Source: an uncultured Bacillota bacterium (lineage in GTDB: Bacteria > Bacillota > Dehalobacteriia > UBA7702). Taken from it: a DNA stretch of 7,079 nucleotides. Where the stretch lies: assembly GCA_902766525.1 (NCBI GenBank), contig CACXDX010000037.1, positions 1 to 7,079 on the forward strand, given 5' to 3'. The notes beneath the pieces were generated by a model, which did no database searches, was not told the origin of the DNA, and was given only the letters and a program-made list of their open reading frames with translations. Numbering within the stretch: the stretch's first letter is position 1; every line of letters starts with the position of its first letter. The position numbers were made by a program, and so were the translations under genes. Below are positions 1 to 5,797 of this stretch, in pieces.

Positions 1-968
1 AAATCTCTCGCTTTTTTGCTTTCCTCGATTTTAACGTAGCTGTCCTCTTCCACGGGTTTCAATTCTTCGAGATCGTAGGGGGTCTCCTGATAGACGAAAT
101 TGAGCCAGTTGGTGTAGGTGCAGTTGGAGCTGGAACGCCAGGAGAGGATCGGCGGCTTCGAGGGATCATCGTCGGGATAGTAATTTTTGGGGATGGTCGG
201 GTTCAGCCCCTTGGCCAGATCGCGTTTGTATTCCTTATCGAGATCGTAGCGATCGTATTCGGAATGGCCCGTGACGAAGATCTGACGGGAGGAGTAGGCC
301 AAAATCAGATAGCTGCCGGTTTCTTCGCCCTCGGCGGCGACGTAGAGCTCGGCGTCGTTGCGCACGGCTTCTTCATCGATGCCGGTATAGCGGGATTGGG
401 GCACGTAAAAAACATCATCCATGCCGCGCATCAGCATCTTGCGGCGGTGCAGCACGCGGTGGCGGTAGACGCCGCTGAGCTTTTCGGGAAGCAGGTGCTT
501 TTCGATGTTGAAGTGGTAGTATAGCCCGGCCTGAGCGCCCCAGCAGATATGGAAGGTGGAAAAGACGTGGGTCTTGGACCACTCGAAGATATCGGTCAGC
601 TCCCGCCAGTATTCCACCTCTTCGTAAGCCATGGTCTCCACCGGCGCGCCGGTGATGATGAGACCGTCGAAGCGCTCTTCTTTGACGTCGTTGAAGGTGA
701 CGTAAAACTTATTCAGGTGGGAGGCGTCACTGTGGGTCGATTCGTGGGAGGCCGTCTTTAAAAAGGTGATCTCGACCTGGATCGGGAAATTTGAGAGCAC
801 CCTCAAAATATCCAGTTCCGTGTCTTCCTTTAAGGGCATCAGGTTCAATATGGCGATCTGGAGGGGACGGATCTCCTGGGCGTTGGCCCGATCTTCGTCC
901 ATAACGAAGATGTTTTCCGATTCCAGAACGTTTTTTACGGGTAAGTCATTTTGGACTTTGATCGGCAT
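1..968 (-). CDS. metA: Homoserine O-acetyltransferase (MetA family), 3' end outside window
   Basis: Cytoplasmic enzyme that acylates the hydroxyl of L-homoserine, the committed step of methionine synthesis. Translating the minus strand from the ATG at 968-966 gives 322 residues with no stop before the window edge. The family signature is clear: GAPVE at 107-111, catalytic Cys142 in the HICWG context, and GHSEY giving His235 and Glu237 of the triad. These numbers coincide with the standard MetA numbering, which supports this start. Glu at 111 is the residue known in Bacillus-type MetA to select acetyl-CoA; E. coli MetA has Gly there and uses succinyl-CoA. So despite the name, acetyl transfer is expected. 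The ribosome binding site AAGGTGAG lies just upstream (about 974-981). The family core normally ends near residue 303 (after the PYDL motif); here a charged tail of at least 18 residues follows. The gene is divergent from the pyl genes and has its own promoter and attenuator-like leader. Confidence 0.96.
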   Translation of the reverse strand, partial: MPIKVQNDLPVKNVLESENIFVMDEDRANAQEIRPLQIAILNLMPLKEDTELDILRVLSNFPIQVEITFLKTASHESTHSDASHLNKFYVTFNDVKEERFDGLIITGAPVETMAYEEVEYWRELTDIFEWSKTHVFSTFHICWGAQAGLYYHFNIEKHLLPEKLSGVYRHRVLHRRKMLMRGMDDVFYVPQSRYTGIDEEAVRNDAELYVAAEGEETGSYLILAYSSRQIFVTGHSEYDRYDLDKEYKRDLAKGLNPTIPKNYYPDDDPSKPPILSWRSSSNCTYTNWLNFVYQETPYDLEELKPVEEDSYVKIEESKKARD

Positions 969-1023
969 ATTCGCTCACCTTCAATTTCTTTAGGGTAACG
1001 GCTGCGGGAAGCCTTTGAGGTAT

Positions 1024-1048
1024 AAAAAACAGGAGTTTAAAAAACTCC
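1024..1048 (-). terminator. Intrinsic terminator in the metA leader
   Basis: On the minus strand GGAGTTT (1048-1042), a 3-nt loop and AAACTCC (1038-1032) form a 7-bp stem, followed after two bases by six T's (1029-1024). It lies between the metA promoter and the metA start, so it would act as an attenuator and not as an end-of-gene terminator. The sequence is partly symmetric, but on the plus strand the following bases are not a T-run, so it is directional. Confidence 0.75.
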
Positions 1049-1078
1049 CGAACAAAAACGGCTGATAAAAGGATCCCC

Positions 1079-1165
1079 TCAACCACGGGAAAAGACCCGA
1101 TCATCCGCTGATGCCCGGGAGAAAAGCATTCGACCGTTCGGTTTCGCGATGGTGAAGATCGTCAT
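1079..1165 (-). CDS. Possible 28-residue leader peptide upstream of metA (speculative)
   Basis: An ATG on the minus strand at 1165-1163 opens a 28-codon frame ending in TGA (1081-1079), a short distance before the attenuator hairpin. The peptide begins MTIFTIAKPNGRMLF and has Met only at positions 1 and 13, with no run of a regulatory amino acid. The upstream GAGAAAC is a poor ribosome binding site. The frame overlaps both arms of the candidate switch. A ribosome stalled at Met13 would cover the antiterminator segment, which gives the wrong sign for simple methionine-starvation attenuation. It may well be a chance frame within a structured RNA leader. Confidence 0.2.
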   Translation of the reverse strand: MTIFTIAKPNGRMLFSRASADDRVFSRG

Positions 1166-1203
1166 TGTCGTTTCTCGTGCCTTTCAAAAAAGAATATGTT
1201 GAA

Positions 1204-1232
1204 ATTATAGCTTTTTTTTCCGGCGCTGTCAA
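1204..1232 (-). promoter_or_regulatory. Perfect consensus sigma-70/SigA promoter for metA
   Basis: Reading the minus strand, TTGACA (1232-1227) is followed by a 17-nt spacer and TATAAT (1209-1204), an exact match to the vegetative consensus at both boxes with ideal spacing. The expected start of transcription is near 1197-1199, giving a leader of about 230 nt before the metA ATG at 968. A promoter this strong, followed by a long leader with a terminator, suggests that control is exerted after initiation. Confidence 0.88.
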
Positions 1233-1378
1233 TATGTCGCCGTCTTTTCCTTTCGCGCAAAGCGGGATCCGATCGTCCTTTGAGGCGAAAACGAAATTTT
1301 AAAGGAAACAGGGAATATTCTTCCACATGGCTTTTACAGGCGTTCGCATATATTTTGACTATCAGCAAATTTATCAAA

Positions 1379-1407
1379 TTGTAATGAAAAATCGGTCAGC
1401 GTATAAT
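1379..1407 (+). promoter_or_regulatory. Likely promoter of the pylSc-pylD unit
   Basis: TTGTAA (1379-1384), a 17-nt spacer and TATAAT (1402-1407) lie 60 nt ahead of the pylSc start codon, predicting a transcript start near 1414 and a leader of about 50 nt. The -10 is perfect and the -35 matches four of six positions. A competing TTGACT at 1355-1360 has a better -35, but its best -10 partner (TGTAAT, 1380-1385) is 19 nt away. The stretch 1233-1378 between the two divergent promoters is AT-rich, and I see no further feature in it. Confidence 0.6.
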
Positions 1408-1466
1408 TGATATGGAATTTTGTTTTCTTATGATTATTCTGTTTTCCGAGGGAGGAAGGTTCGATC

Positions 1467-2315
1467 ATGGCAAAGGAATTTTCGGTTGCCCAAAAACAGC
1501 GTTTGACGGAATTGAACGCCGACGAAGCTTCGGTCGCGCGTCGGTTTGACGATGTCAAAGAACGCGATCGGGCCTTCAGATCCATGGAAAAGGAATTGAT
1601 CGAAGCCAACAAGGACGCTCTCTTCGCGCTGCGCGACGGTTCCCGCCGTCCGATCCAGCTGGAGATCGAAACGAAGCTGGTGAAATGGCTCACCGAAGAG
1701 GCCGGGTTTACCCAGGTGGTCACGCCGATCATGCTCTCCAGAGAGATGCTGGCGAAAATGACCATCTCCGAGGATCATCCCCTCTTTGAACAGGTATTTT
1801 GGCTTGACCAAAAGAAATGTCTGCGTCCGATGCTGGCGCCGAACCTCTACGATGAAATGCGTTCGCTGCAGAAGATCTGGGGCAATCCCGTCCGCATCTT
1901 CGAGGTGGGCCCCTGCTTCCGCAAGGAAAGCCAGGGCGCGCGCCATCTCAATGAATTCACCATGCTCAACTGTGTGGAATTGGGCGGTGTGAAGGACGGC
2001 GAACAGATGGCCAAACTCAAGGAAATGGCCGTTTCCGCCATGGCCGCTCTCGGTATCGATGATTATGAGCTCGTCGGTGACGACAGCGTCGTCTACGGCA
2101 GCGAACAGACCCTCGATGTGCTCATCGACGGCATGGAAGTCGCCTCCGGCGCCTACGGTCCCCATTTCCTCGACGATCAGTGGGGGATCTTCGATCCCTG
2201 GATCGGCTTCGGCTTCGGTATCGAGCGTTTGGCGATGACGACCAAAAAATACCGCAACATCAAACGGGTCGGGCGCAGCCTGCAGTATCTCAACGGCGCG
2301 CGGCTCAATATATGA
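1467..2315 (+). CDS. pylSc: Pyrrolysyl-tRNA synthetase catalytic subunit PylSc
   Basis: Class II aminoacyl-tRNA synthetase that charges pyrrolysine onto tRNA-Pyl. At 282 residues it matches bacterial PylSc proteins such as that of Desulfitobacterium (about 288); archaeal PylS carries the N-terminal domain in the same chain. Visible features: TRP-like N-terminal helices, the IGEDHPLF-type block (here SEDHPLFEQVFWLD, 101-114), RPMLAPNLY at 120-128, motif 2 FEVGPCFRKES at 145-155, EFTMLN at 163-168, and motif 3 GFGFGIERL at 247-255. Against M. mazei PylS the pyrrolysine-pocket residues Ala302, Leu305, Tyr306, Asn346, Tyr384 and Trp417 correspond to A124, L127, Y128, N168, Y210 and W245. Leu309 is Met131 and Cys348 is Val170. 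The loop after Tyr210 appears two residues longer than in Desulfitobacterium. A strong GGAGGAAGG ribosome binding site (1451-1459) fixes the start. The gene ends with tandem TGA TGA. pylD follows after a 69-nt gap with no terminator, so co-transcription is likely. Confidence 0.97.
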   Translation: MAKEFSVAQKQRLTELNADEASVARRFDDVKERDRAFRSMEKELIEANKDALFALRDGSRRPIQLEIETKLVKWLTEEAGFTQVVTPIMLSREMLAKMTISEDHPLFEQVFWLDQKKCLRPMLAPNLYDEMRSLQKIWGNPVRIFEVGPCFRKESQGARHLNEFTMLNCVELGGVKDGEQMAKLKEMAVSAMAALGIDDYELVGDDSVVYGSEQTLDVLIDGMEVASGAYGPHFLDDQWGIFDPWIGFGFGIERLAMTTKKYRNIKRVGRSLQYLNGARLNI

Positions 2316-2384
2316 TGAAGCATTGACCTTTTCAAAAAACGGCAAACGGCAAAGGGTAAAGTCTTAAAAGAAAGAGGAAAAACC

Positions 2385-3188
2385 ATGACGAGACTGACAA
2401 CGGAATGGATCGAAAATATGAAAAACGAACTGCCCCAATGGGCGGAAAATCTTGAGGATATGACCCATATGTCCCTGCTCAATCTGGCCGCCGTCGCCGG
2501 CGACGTCTCCCGCGGCCGGGTGAACAGCGCTTCCTGGCGGATCAAGGTGGCCGTCGTCCCCGTGACCCAGGGCGAGGGCATCATCGCGACCTTCTGCGAA
2601 CAGGTCGCCGCCATCGTCGCCTATATGGGCTTTGACGTCTTTGTGACCGAACAGACCGACGTCTGGGGCATCTATGAGGCGAATCAAAAGGGCGCCACCA
2701 TCATCTTCCTCGCCGACGATATGTATTTCCTGGCTCTGAATATGGCGAAAAACGTCGTTGTGGAAAATTCCGACGCCACGGCCCGCGGTTTCGTCGCCGC
2801 CCTTGAAGGCGCGGTCGGCGGGATCCGCGACCGTCAGGTCCTCGTCCTCGGCGGCGGCAGAGTCGGCAGGGCCGCACTCGGTTTTTTGAGACAGCGCGGC
2901 GCCGACGGCGTCGTTTACGATATCGATCAAAAGGTTTTGAAGGGGCTGAAAGCCGAAGGCTGGAAGGTCATTAAGGATAAAGCGCAGATCAAGAATTACG
3001 ATCTGATCGTCGACTGCACGCCGGAAGCGAATTGGCTCACGCCGGAAATGCTTCATCCCGATACCTATTTCGCTTCGCCGGGTGTGCCGCTTTCACCGAC
3101 CCCGGAAGCGCTGGAAAAACTCGAAGGCCGTCTCATTCACGATCTGCTTCAGCTCGGTGTCATTACCATGCTGGTGATGGCCTGCTGA
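2385..3188 (+). CDS. pylD: Pyrrolysine synthase PylD (3-methylornithyl-N6-lysine dehydrogenase)
   Basis: NAD-dependent enzyme of the last biosynthetic step: it oxidises the 3-methylornithine-derived amine of L-lysine-Nε-3R-methyl-D-ornithine, after which the product cyclises to pyrrolysine. The protein has 267 residues, close to archaeal PylD (about 259). The N-terminal domain includes TRLTTEWIENM and RGRVNSASWRIKVAVVPVTQGEG (43-65, the most conserved block). A Rossmann segment follows, VLVLGGGRVGRAAL (152-165), with the glycine-rich turn G156-G158/G161 for NAD. Next come VYDID at 177-181 and VDCTPEANWL (209-218). The start is set by AAGAGGA (2372-2378) with a 6-nt gap to ATG. In the bacterial clusters I know, pylD follows pylBC; here it follows pylSc directly and is separated from pylBC by a strong terminator and pylT. 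It may therefore be expressed with the synthetase subunit. Confidence 0.97.
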   Translation: MTRLTTEWIENMKNELPQWAENLEDMTHMSLLNLAAVAGDVSRGRVNSASWRIKVAVVPVTQGEGIIATFCEQVAAIVAYMGFDVFVTEQTDVWGIYEANQKGATIIFLADDMYFLALNMAKNVVVENSDATARGFVAALEGAVGGIRDRQVLVLGGGRVGRAALGFLRQRGADGVVYDIDQKVLKGLKAEGWKVIKDKAQIKNYDLIVDCTPEANWLTPEMLHPDTYFASPGVPLSPTPEALEKLEGRLIHDLLQLGVITMLVMAC

Positions 3189-3209
3189 TTTTCTCTCATA
3201 TCATTTTTC

Positions 3210-3244
3210 AACGCCGCGTTTCGACGCGGCGTTTATTTTATTTT
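3210..3244 (+). terminator. Strong intrinsic terminator after pylD
   Basis: A perfect 10-bp GC-rich stem (AACGCCGCGT 3210-3219 with ACGCGGCGTT 3224-3233) closed by a TTCG tetraloop is followed by a T-rich tail through 3244. It starts 22 nt after the pylD stop and ends the pylSc-pylD transcript. The remaining bases before pylT hold the pylT promoter and otherwise nothing recognised. Confidence 0.93.
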
Positions 3245-3315
3245 GCCGCCGCCCGGGGGCAGATCGCCGCCTGTTTCCCTTTTAAAAAAGAAAACGGAAA
3301 TATTTTTAAAAAACC

Positions 3316-3344
3316 TTGATATTTTGTCTTCTTTATGATATAAT
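3316..3344 (+). promoter_or_regulatory. Promoter of pylT
   Basis: TTGATA (3316-3321), a 17-nt spacer and TATAAT (3339-3344) make a near-perfect vegetative promoter. TG at 3336-3337 also gives an extended -10. The start of transcription would be near 3351, about 10 nt before the mature tRNA 5' end, as usual for a short tRNA precursor. It is stronger than the promoter proposed for pylSc. Confidence 0.88.
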
Positions 3345-3360
3345 ATTCAAGATCTCACAT

Positions 3361-3433
3361 GGGGGGTGGATCGTTATTGATCATATAGACTCTAAATCTA
3401 TGCAGCCGGGTGAGACTCCCGGACTCCCCGCCA
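3361..3433 (+). tRNA. pylT: tRNA-Pyl (anticodon CUA), amber decoder
   Basis: A 73-nt tRNA with an encoded CCA end (3431-3433). Folding by eye: acceptor 3361-3367 with 3423-3429 (7 bp, one G-U); a single base (3368) before the D stem; D stem GATC 3369-3372 with 3379-3382 around a 6-nt loop; one linker base; a 6-bp anticodon stem 3384-3389 with 3397-3402 around loop CTCTAAA; anticodon CTA at 3392-3394; a 3-nt variable region (CAG); T stem 3406-3410 with 3418-3422 around TGAGACT. The lone base between acceptor and D stem, the six-pair anticodon stem, the tiny variable region, and the lack of the usual GG in the D loop and TTC in the T loop are the known hallmarks of tRNA-Pyl. They exclude an ordinary amber suppressor tRNA. 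Discriminator G (3430) and the G1-C72 pair match PylS identity elements. It has its own promoter and terminator. Confidence 0.98.
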
Positions 3434-3461
3434 GTTTTTAACAGATTATTTCTGATACGCT

Positions 3462-3489
3462 GAGTCGGGTTTTCCGACTCTTTGTTTTT
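3462..3489 (+). terminator. Intrinsic terminator between pylT and pylB
   Basis: GAGTCGG (3462-3468) pairs with CCGACTC (3474-3480) across a 5-nt loop and is followed by TTTGTTTTT. The pylB ribosome binding site begins only about 13 nt beyond the T-tract, with no obvious promoter in between. pylB is therefore most likely transcribed by read-through of this terminator from the pylT promoter, so terminator strength may set the ratio of tRNA to biosynthetic mRNA. Confidence 0.88.
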
Positions 3490-3514
3490 GGCTGAGATCT
3501 CAGAGGAGAAAAAG

Positions 3515-4558
3515 ATGAAAGAAAAAGACATCATTAAGAAATTGGCAACGACCGCCAAAGCGGAAAAAGAGGAGCTTATCTCCATTCTGGCTTCGGAAGA
3601 TAAGGATACCTCCGATCTTCTTTTCGCTTCGGCGCGGGACACCCGTACGCGCTTTTTCGGCGACAAGATCTTTGCCTACGGCTTCGTATACTTTTCTACC
3701 TATTGTCGGAATAACTGTAATTTCTGTTATTTTCGCCGCGATAACGAACATACGATCCGGTATCGCAAAGACAGTGAAGAAGTTTTGGCCATCGCCAAAG
3801 AATTGGCGGACAGCGGCGTGAACCTGATCGATCTGACTTTGGGGGAAGATCCCTCTCTGCATAAGGAAGGTTTCGCCTCCATGCTTGATCTCGTCGATGA
3901 GATCCACGATCGGATCAACCTGCCGGTGATGATCTCTCCCGGCGTGATCAGCGATGAGCTGATCGAGGAATTCGCCCGCCGCAACGCCGAATTTTACGCG
4001 CTCTATCAGGAAACCTATAACCGTCAGCTTTTCAAAAAGCTCCGTGTCCATCAGGATTTCGATGAACGCATGCACGCCAAGATCAAGGCCAGAGAATGCG
4101 GTATGTTCATCGAAGAGGGGATCATGACCGGTCTCGGCGAAACCGAGGAAGATATCGCCGACGCCCTTCTGGCCATGGCCAAAGTGAAACCGAGTCAGAT
4201 CCGGGTCATGACTTTCGTGCCCCAAAGCGGTACGCCCATGGCGGAAATGGAACCGCAGGATCATGATATGGAATTGAAGATCATCGCCCTGATGCGTCTG
4301 CTCTATCCCAAAGCGCTGATCCCCGCCTCCCTTGACGTGGAGGGGATCGAAGGGCTGGAAAGCCGCATCAACGCCGGCTGTAACGTCGTGACTTCGATCA
4401 TCCCGCCCACATCCGGTCTGGCCGGTGTGGCCCAGAGCACGATGGACGTCAACGAAGGCTATCGCACCGTTGCCGGCATTACACCCCGTCTGAACGCGCT
4501 GGGCCTGCGCGTCGCCGAGGATGACGAGTATAAGAGATGGATGAAGGAAGCATGGTAA
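3515..4558 (+). CDS. pylB: 3-methylornithine synthase PylB (radical SAM)
   Basis: Radical SAM mutase that rearranges L-lysine to (3R)-3-methyl-D-ornithine, the first step of pyrrolysine synthesis. The protein has 347 residues, very close to the M. barkeri enzyme (350). The [4Fe-4S] cluster motif CxxxCxxC is C64-C68-C71 in STYCRNNCNFCYF. Further along are LGEDP at 109-113, ISPGVIS (140-146), the QETYN block (165-169), RVMTFVPQSGTP (230-241) and ASLDVEG (271-277), a conserved pattern that in the archaeal structure contributes substrate-holding Ser and Asp. The C-terminal part ends the TIM barrel. The ATG at 3515 has AGAGGAG (3502-3508) six bases upstream; an in-frame TTG at 3482 lies at the terminator T-tract and was not used. 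It overlaps pylC by 7 nt, indicating translational coupling. Confidence 0.97.
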   Translation: MKEKDIIKKLATTAKAEKEELISILASEDKDTSDLLFASARDTRTRFFGDKIFAYGFVYFSTYCRNNCNFCYFRRDNEHTIRYRKDSEEVLAIAKELADSGVNLIDLTLGEDPSLHKEGFASMLDLVDEIHDRINLPVMISPGVISDELIEEFARRNAEFYALYQETYNRQLFKKLRVHQDFDERMHAKIKARECGMFIEEGIMTGLGETEEDIADALLAMAKVKPSQIRVMTFVPQSGTPMAEMEPQDHDMELKIIALMRLLYPKALIPASLDVEGIEGLESRINAGCNVVTSIIPPTSGLAGVAQSTMDVNEGYRTVAGITPRLNALGLRVAEDDEYKRWMKEAW

Positions 4559-5718
4559 CGAAGGTCTGTGTGATCGGCGGCAAGCTGCAGGGTACGGAAG
4601 CGCTTTATCTGGCGAAGAAAGCCGGTATGGAAACGACGTTAATTGACCACTCAAATTCACCATTAGGTAAAAATTTTTGTGGTAGATTTATTTGCCGAGA
4701 TGTGATACAATATAATAAAGATTTAATAGAAGTGCTGGAAGAGGCCGATATCGTGATCCCCGCTCTCGAAGACCGGGAAACGCTGACTTTTTTGAAAAAG
4801 TTGTCTCAAGCGCATGATATCAACCTTGTCTATGATGAGGCGGCCTATGCCATCACTTCCTCCAAGCTCGAAAGTGACCGGATGATGCGGGAAAAGGGAC
4901 TGCCCTGTCCCCGCTACTATCCCGAGGGGGATTTCCCCTATATCGTCAAGCCTTCGGCGCTGAGCTGCAGCGCCGGTGTGGCCAGAATCGATACCGCCGA
5001 AGCGATGGACGCTTTCCTCGAGGAGCATCGGGGAGAGGAGTGGGTCGCCGAGGAATATCTCGACGGACCTTCCTATTCGCTGGAAGTCATCGGCGTGCCC
5101 GGAGCTTACCGTACATACCACGTGACGGAGCTCTTTATGGACAGGGATTACGACTGCAAACGGGTGCTTTCCCGGCCCGATCTGGACGCGTCTCTTAGGC
5201 GGCAGCTGGAAGAGGAAACCGTCGCCCTCGCCGAAATGGTGCGGCTTCACGGCATCATGGATGTGGAAGTCATCGAAAGCGGCGGTGTTTTGAAGATTCT
5301 GGAGATCGACGCCCGTCTTCCCAGCCAAACGCCGATCGCCGTTTATCACGCCACCGGCGTCAATATGATGAGCGAGCTGGCGGAGGTCTTCGCCAAAAGA
5401 AAGGTCGCCGCGGTCGAAAGTTTCAACGAGGAACGCTTCGTTTCCCTGGAACATATCCGCGTGGAAGGCAACCGCGTGAATACGGTCGGCGAACACATCC
5501 TGACTTCGGCCGGGCCGCTGCGGCAGGAAAAAAATTTCTGCGGTGCCGACGAGGCTCTGACCGATTACGCGCCGGGGAAGGAAAACTGGACGGCAACGCT
5601 GATCTGTACCGCCCCGGACAAAGAAGGACTGGCGCGGAAGCGGGAACGGATTCCCGAAGAGATCGCCGCCCTGATCCGGCAACCCGTCGTTTACGGCGAC
5701 GAGGAGCCGAATCGCTGA
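4552..5718 (+). CDS. pylC: Pyrrolysine biosynthesis ligase PylC (ATP-grasp)
   Basis: ATP-dependent ligase joining (3R)-3-methyl-D-ornithine to the epsilon amine of L-lysine, the second step of pyrrolysine synthesis. The protein has 388 residues, somewhat longer than the archaeal enzyme (about 363). It shows the N-terminal nucleotide-fold start KVCVIGGKLQG (4-14), then KNFCGRFICRD (40-50), an ATP-grasp central part with YIVKPSALSCSAG (130-142) and EEYLDGPSYSLEV (167-179), and the metal/ATP site LEIDARLPSQTP (250-261). The start at 4552 is preferred because homologues begin a few residues before KxxCxxGGK and because ATGGTAA overlaps the pylB stop. An in-frame ATG at 4537 would add only MDEGS. 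AAGGAAG just upstream is a close-set ribosome binding site. Oddity: roughly residues 30-60 are written in AT-rich codons (27% GC over 4641-4730, against about 55% on both sides), although the protein sequence reads through smoothly. Confidence 0.96.
   Translation: MVTKVCVIGGKLQGTEALYLAKKAGMETTLIDHSNSPLGKNFCGRFICRDVIQYNKDLIEVLEEADIVIPALEDRETLTFLKKLSQAHDINLVYDEAAYAITSSKLESDRMMREKGLPCPRYYPEGDFPYIVKPSALSCSAGVARIDTAEAMDAFLEEHRGEEWVAEEYLDGPSYSLEVIGVPGAYRTYHVTELFMDRDYDCKRVLSRPDLDASLRRQLEEETVALAEMVRLHGIMDVEVIESGGVLKILEIDARLPSQTPIAVYHATGVNMMSELAEVFAKRKVAAVESFNEERFVSLEHIRVEGNRVNTVGEHILTSAGPLRQEKNFCGADEALTDYAPGKENWTATLICTAPDKEGLARKRERIPEEIAALIRQPVVYGDEEPNR
4641..4730 (+). other. AT-rich block inside pylC
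   Basis: I count 24 G or C in these 90 bases (27%), against 33 of 60 in 4561-4620 and 32 of 60 in 4741-4800. Codons here are TTA, ATT, TCA, AAT, CCA, AGA, TTT, ATA and TTA, unlike the CTG/ATC/AAC/CGC usage around it. The frame is unbroken. The block includes TATAAT at 4711-4716 and an extended-type TGATACAAT (4703-4711), but no good -35 at the right distance. It may be a recombined patch, a relaxed segment, or an internal regulatory element. Confidence 0.8.
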
Positions 5719-5797
5719 ATTTTGTTTGTTTGTGCGCAAGCACAGCAGAGATAAAGTACTTTACCAAAGCACTAAAAAACAAGGAGGAAACTCAAAC
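5719..5797 (+). promoter_or_regulatory. pylC-methyltransferase spacer with short hairpin and weak promoter-like boxes
   Basis: The 79-nt gap holds a 5-bp hairpin (TGTGC 5731-5735 with GCACA 5740-5744, GCAA loop) without a T-run, so it is not a terminator. TTGTGC (5730-5735), 16 nt and TAAAGT (5752-5757) match the promoter consensus only partly. The long spacer, the strong AAGGAGG ribosome binding site (5781-5787) and the distinct codon use of the next gene suggest separate or boosted expression. A GCAA-capped hairpin at this place could also stabilise or process the mRNA. Confidence 0.3.

Larger units (their letters stand above)
1021..1199 (-). promoter_or_regulatory. metA leader with candidate terminator/antiterminator switch of unrecognised class
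   Basis: The leader lies between the metA promoter and an intrinsic terminator. Minus-strand segment 1121-1112 (CTCCCGGGCA) can pair with 1054-1045 (TGTTCGGGAG) in ten contiguous pairs, two of them G-U. This would consume the 5' arm of the terminator, so it is a plausible antiterminator. The same segment can instead fold locally: CCCG 1119-1116 with CGGG 1099-1096, enclosing CATC 1113-1110 with GATG 1105-1102 through a 4-nt loop. This frees the terminator. Mutually exclusive pairings of this kind are typical of riboswitches and attenuators. I did not find the conserved blocks of the SAM-I (S-box) riboswitch or the TGGNACCGCG box of a T-box, so the signal sensed is unknown. Methionine, SAM or a related metabolite is only a guess from the downstream gene. 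Confidence 0.6.

Noticed and set aside
264..993. Three short plus-strand frames opposite metA
   Set aside because: They lie on the strand opposite an unbroken MetA reading frame with all catalytic residues; chance frames.
969..1200. SAM-I riboswitch or methionine T-box upstream of metA
   Set aside because: Expected by context, but I could not find the GATGA/GGCAACC-type blocks of SAM-I or the TGGNACCGCG box of T-box leaders on the minus strand; only a generic terminator switch is supported.
1434..2345. Long open frame antisense to pylSc
   Set aside because: Mirror of a real gene in GC-rich codons; no family resemblance, and it would run against the well-supported PylSc.
3361..3433. Ordinary leucine or tyrosine amber-suppressor tRNA
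   Set aside because: The single base before the D stem, six-pair anticodon stem, 3-nt variable region and non-canonical T loop fit only tRNA-Pyl, and the neighbours are pyl genes.
4537..4551. Alternative upstream ATG for pylC
   Set aside because: Adds only five residues without family support, and the ATG at 4552 gives the usual start a few residues before the KxxCxxGGK motif.
3500..4663. Long open frame antisense to pylB
   Set aside because: Shadow of pylB; composition rich in His, Phe and Asp as expected from reversed codons, no ribosome binding site or homology.
4641..4730. AT-rich block as a frameshift or insertion disrupting pylC
   Set aside because: The frame is continuous and the encoded residues fit the PylC family, so it is a compositional change and not a lesion.
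5726..5797. Upstream extension of the methyltransferase from a TTG codon
   Set aside because: The 24 added residues have no family counterpart; AAGGAGG followed by ATG at 5798 gives the standard MLIVGE start.
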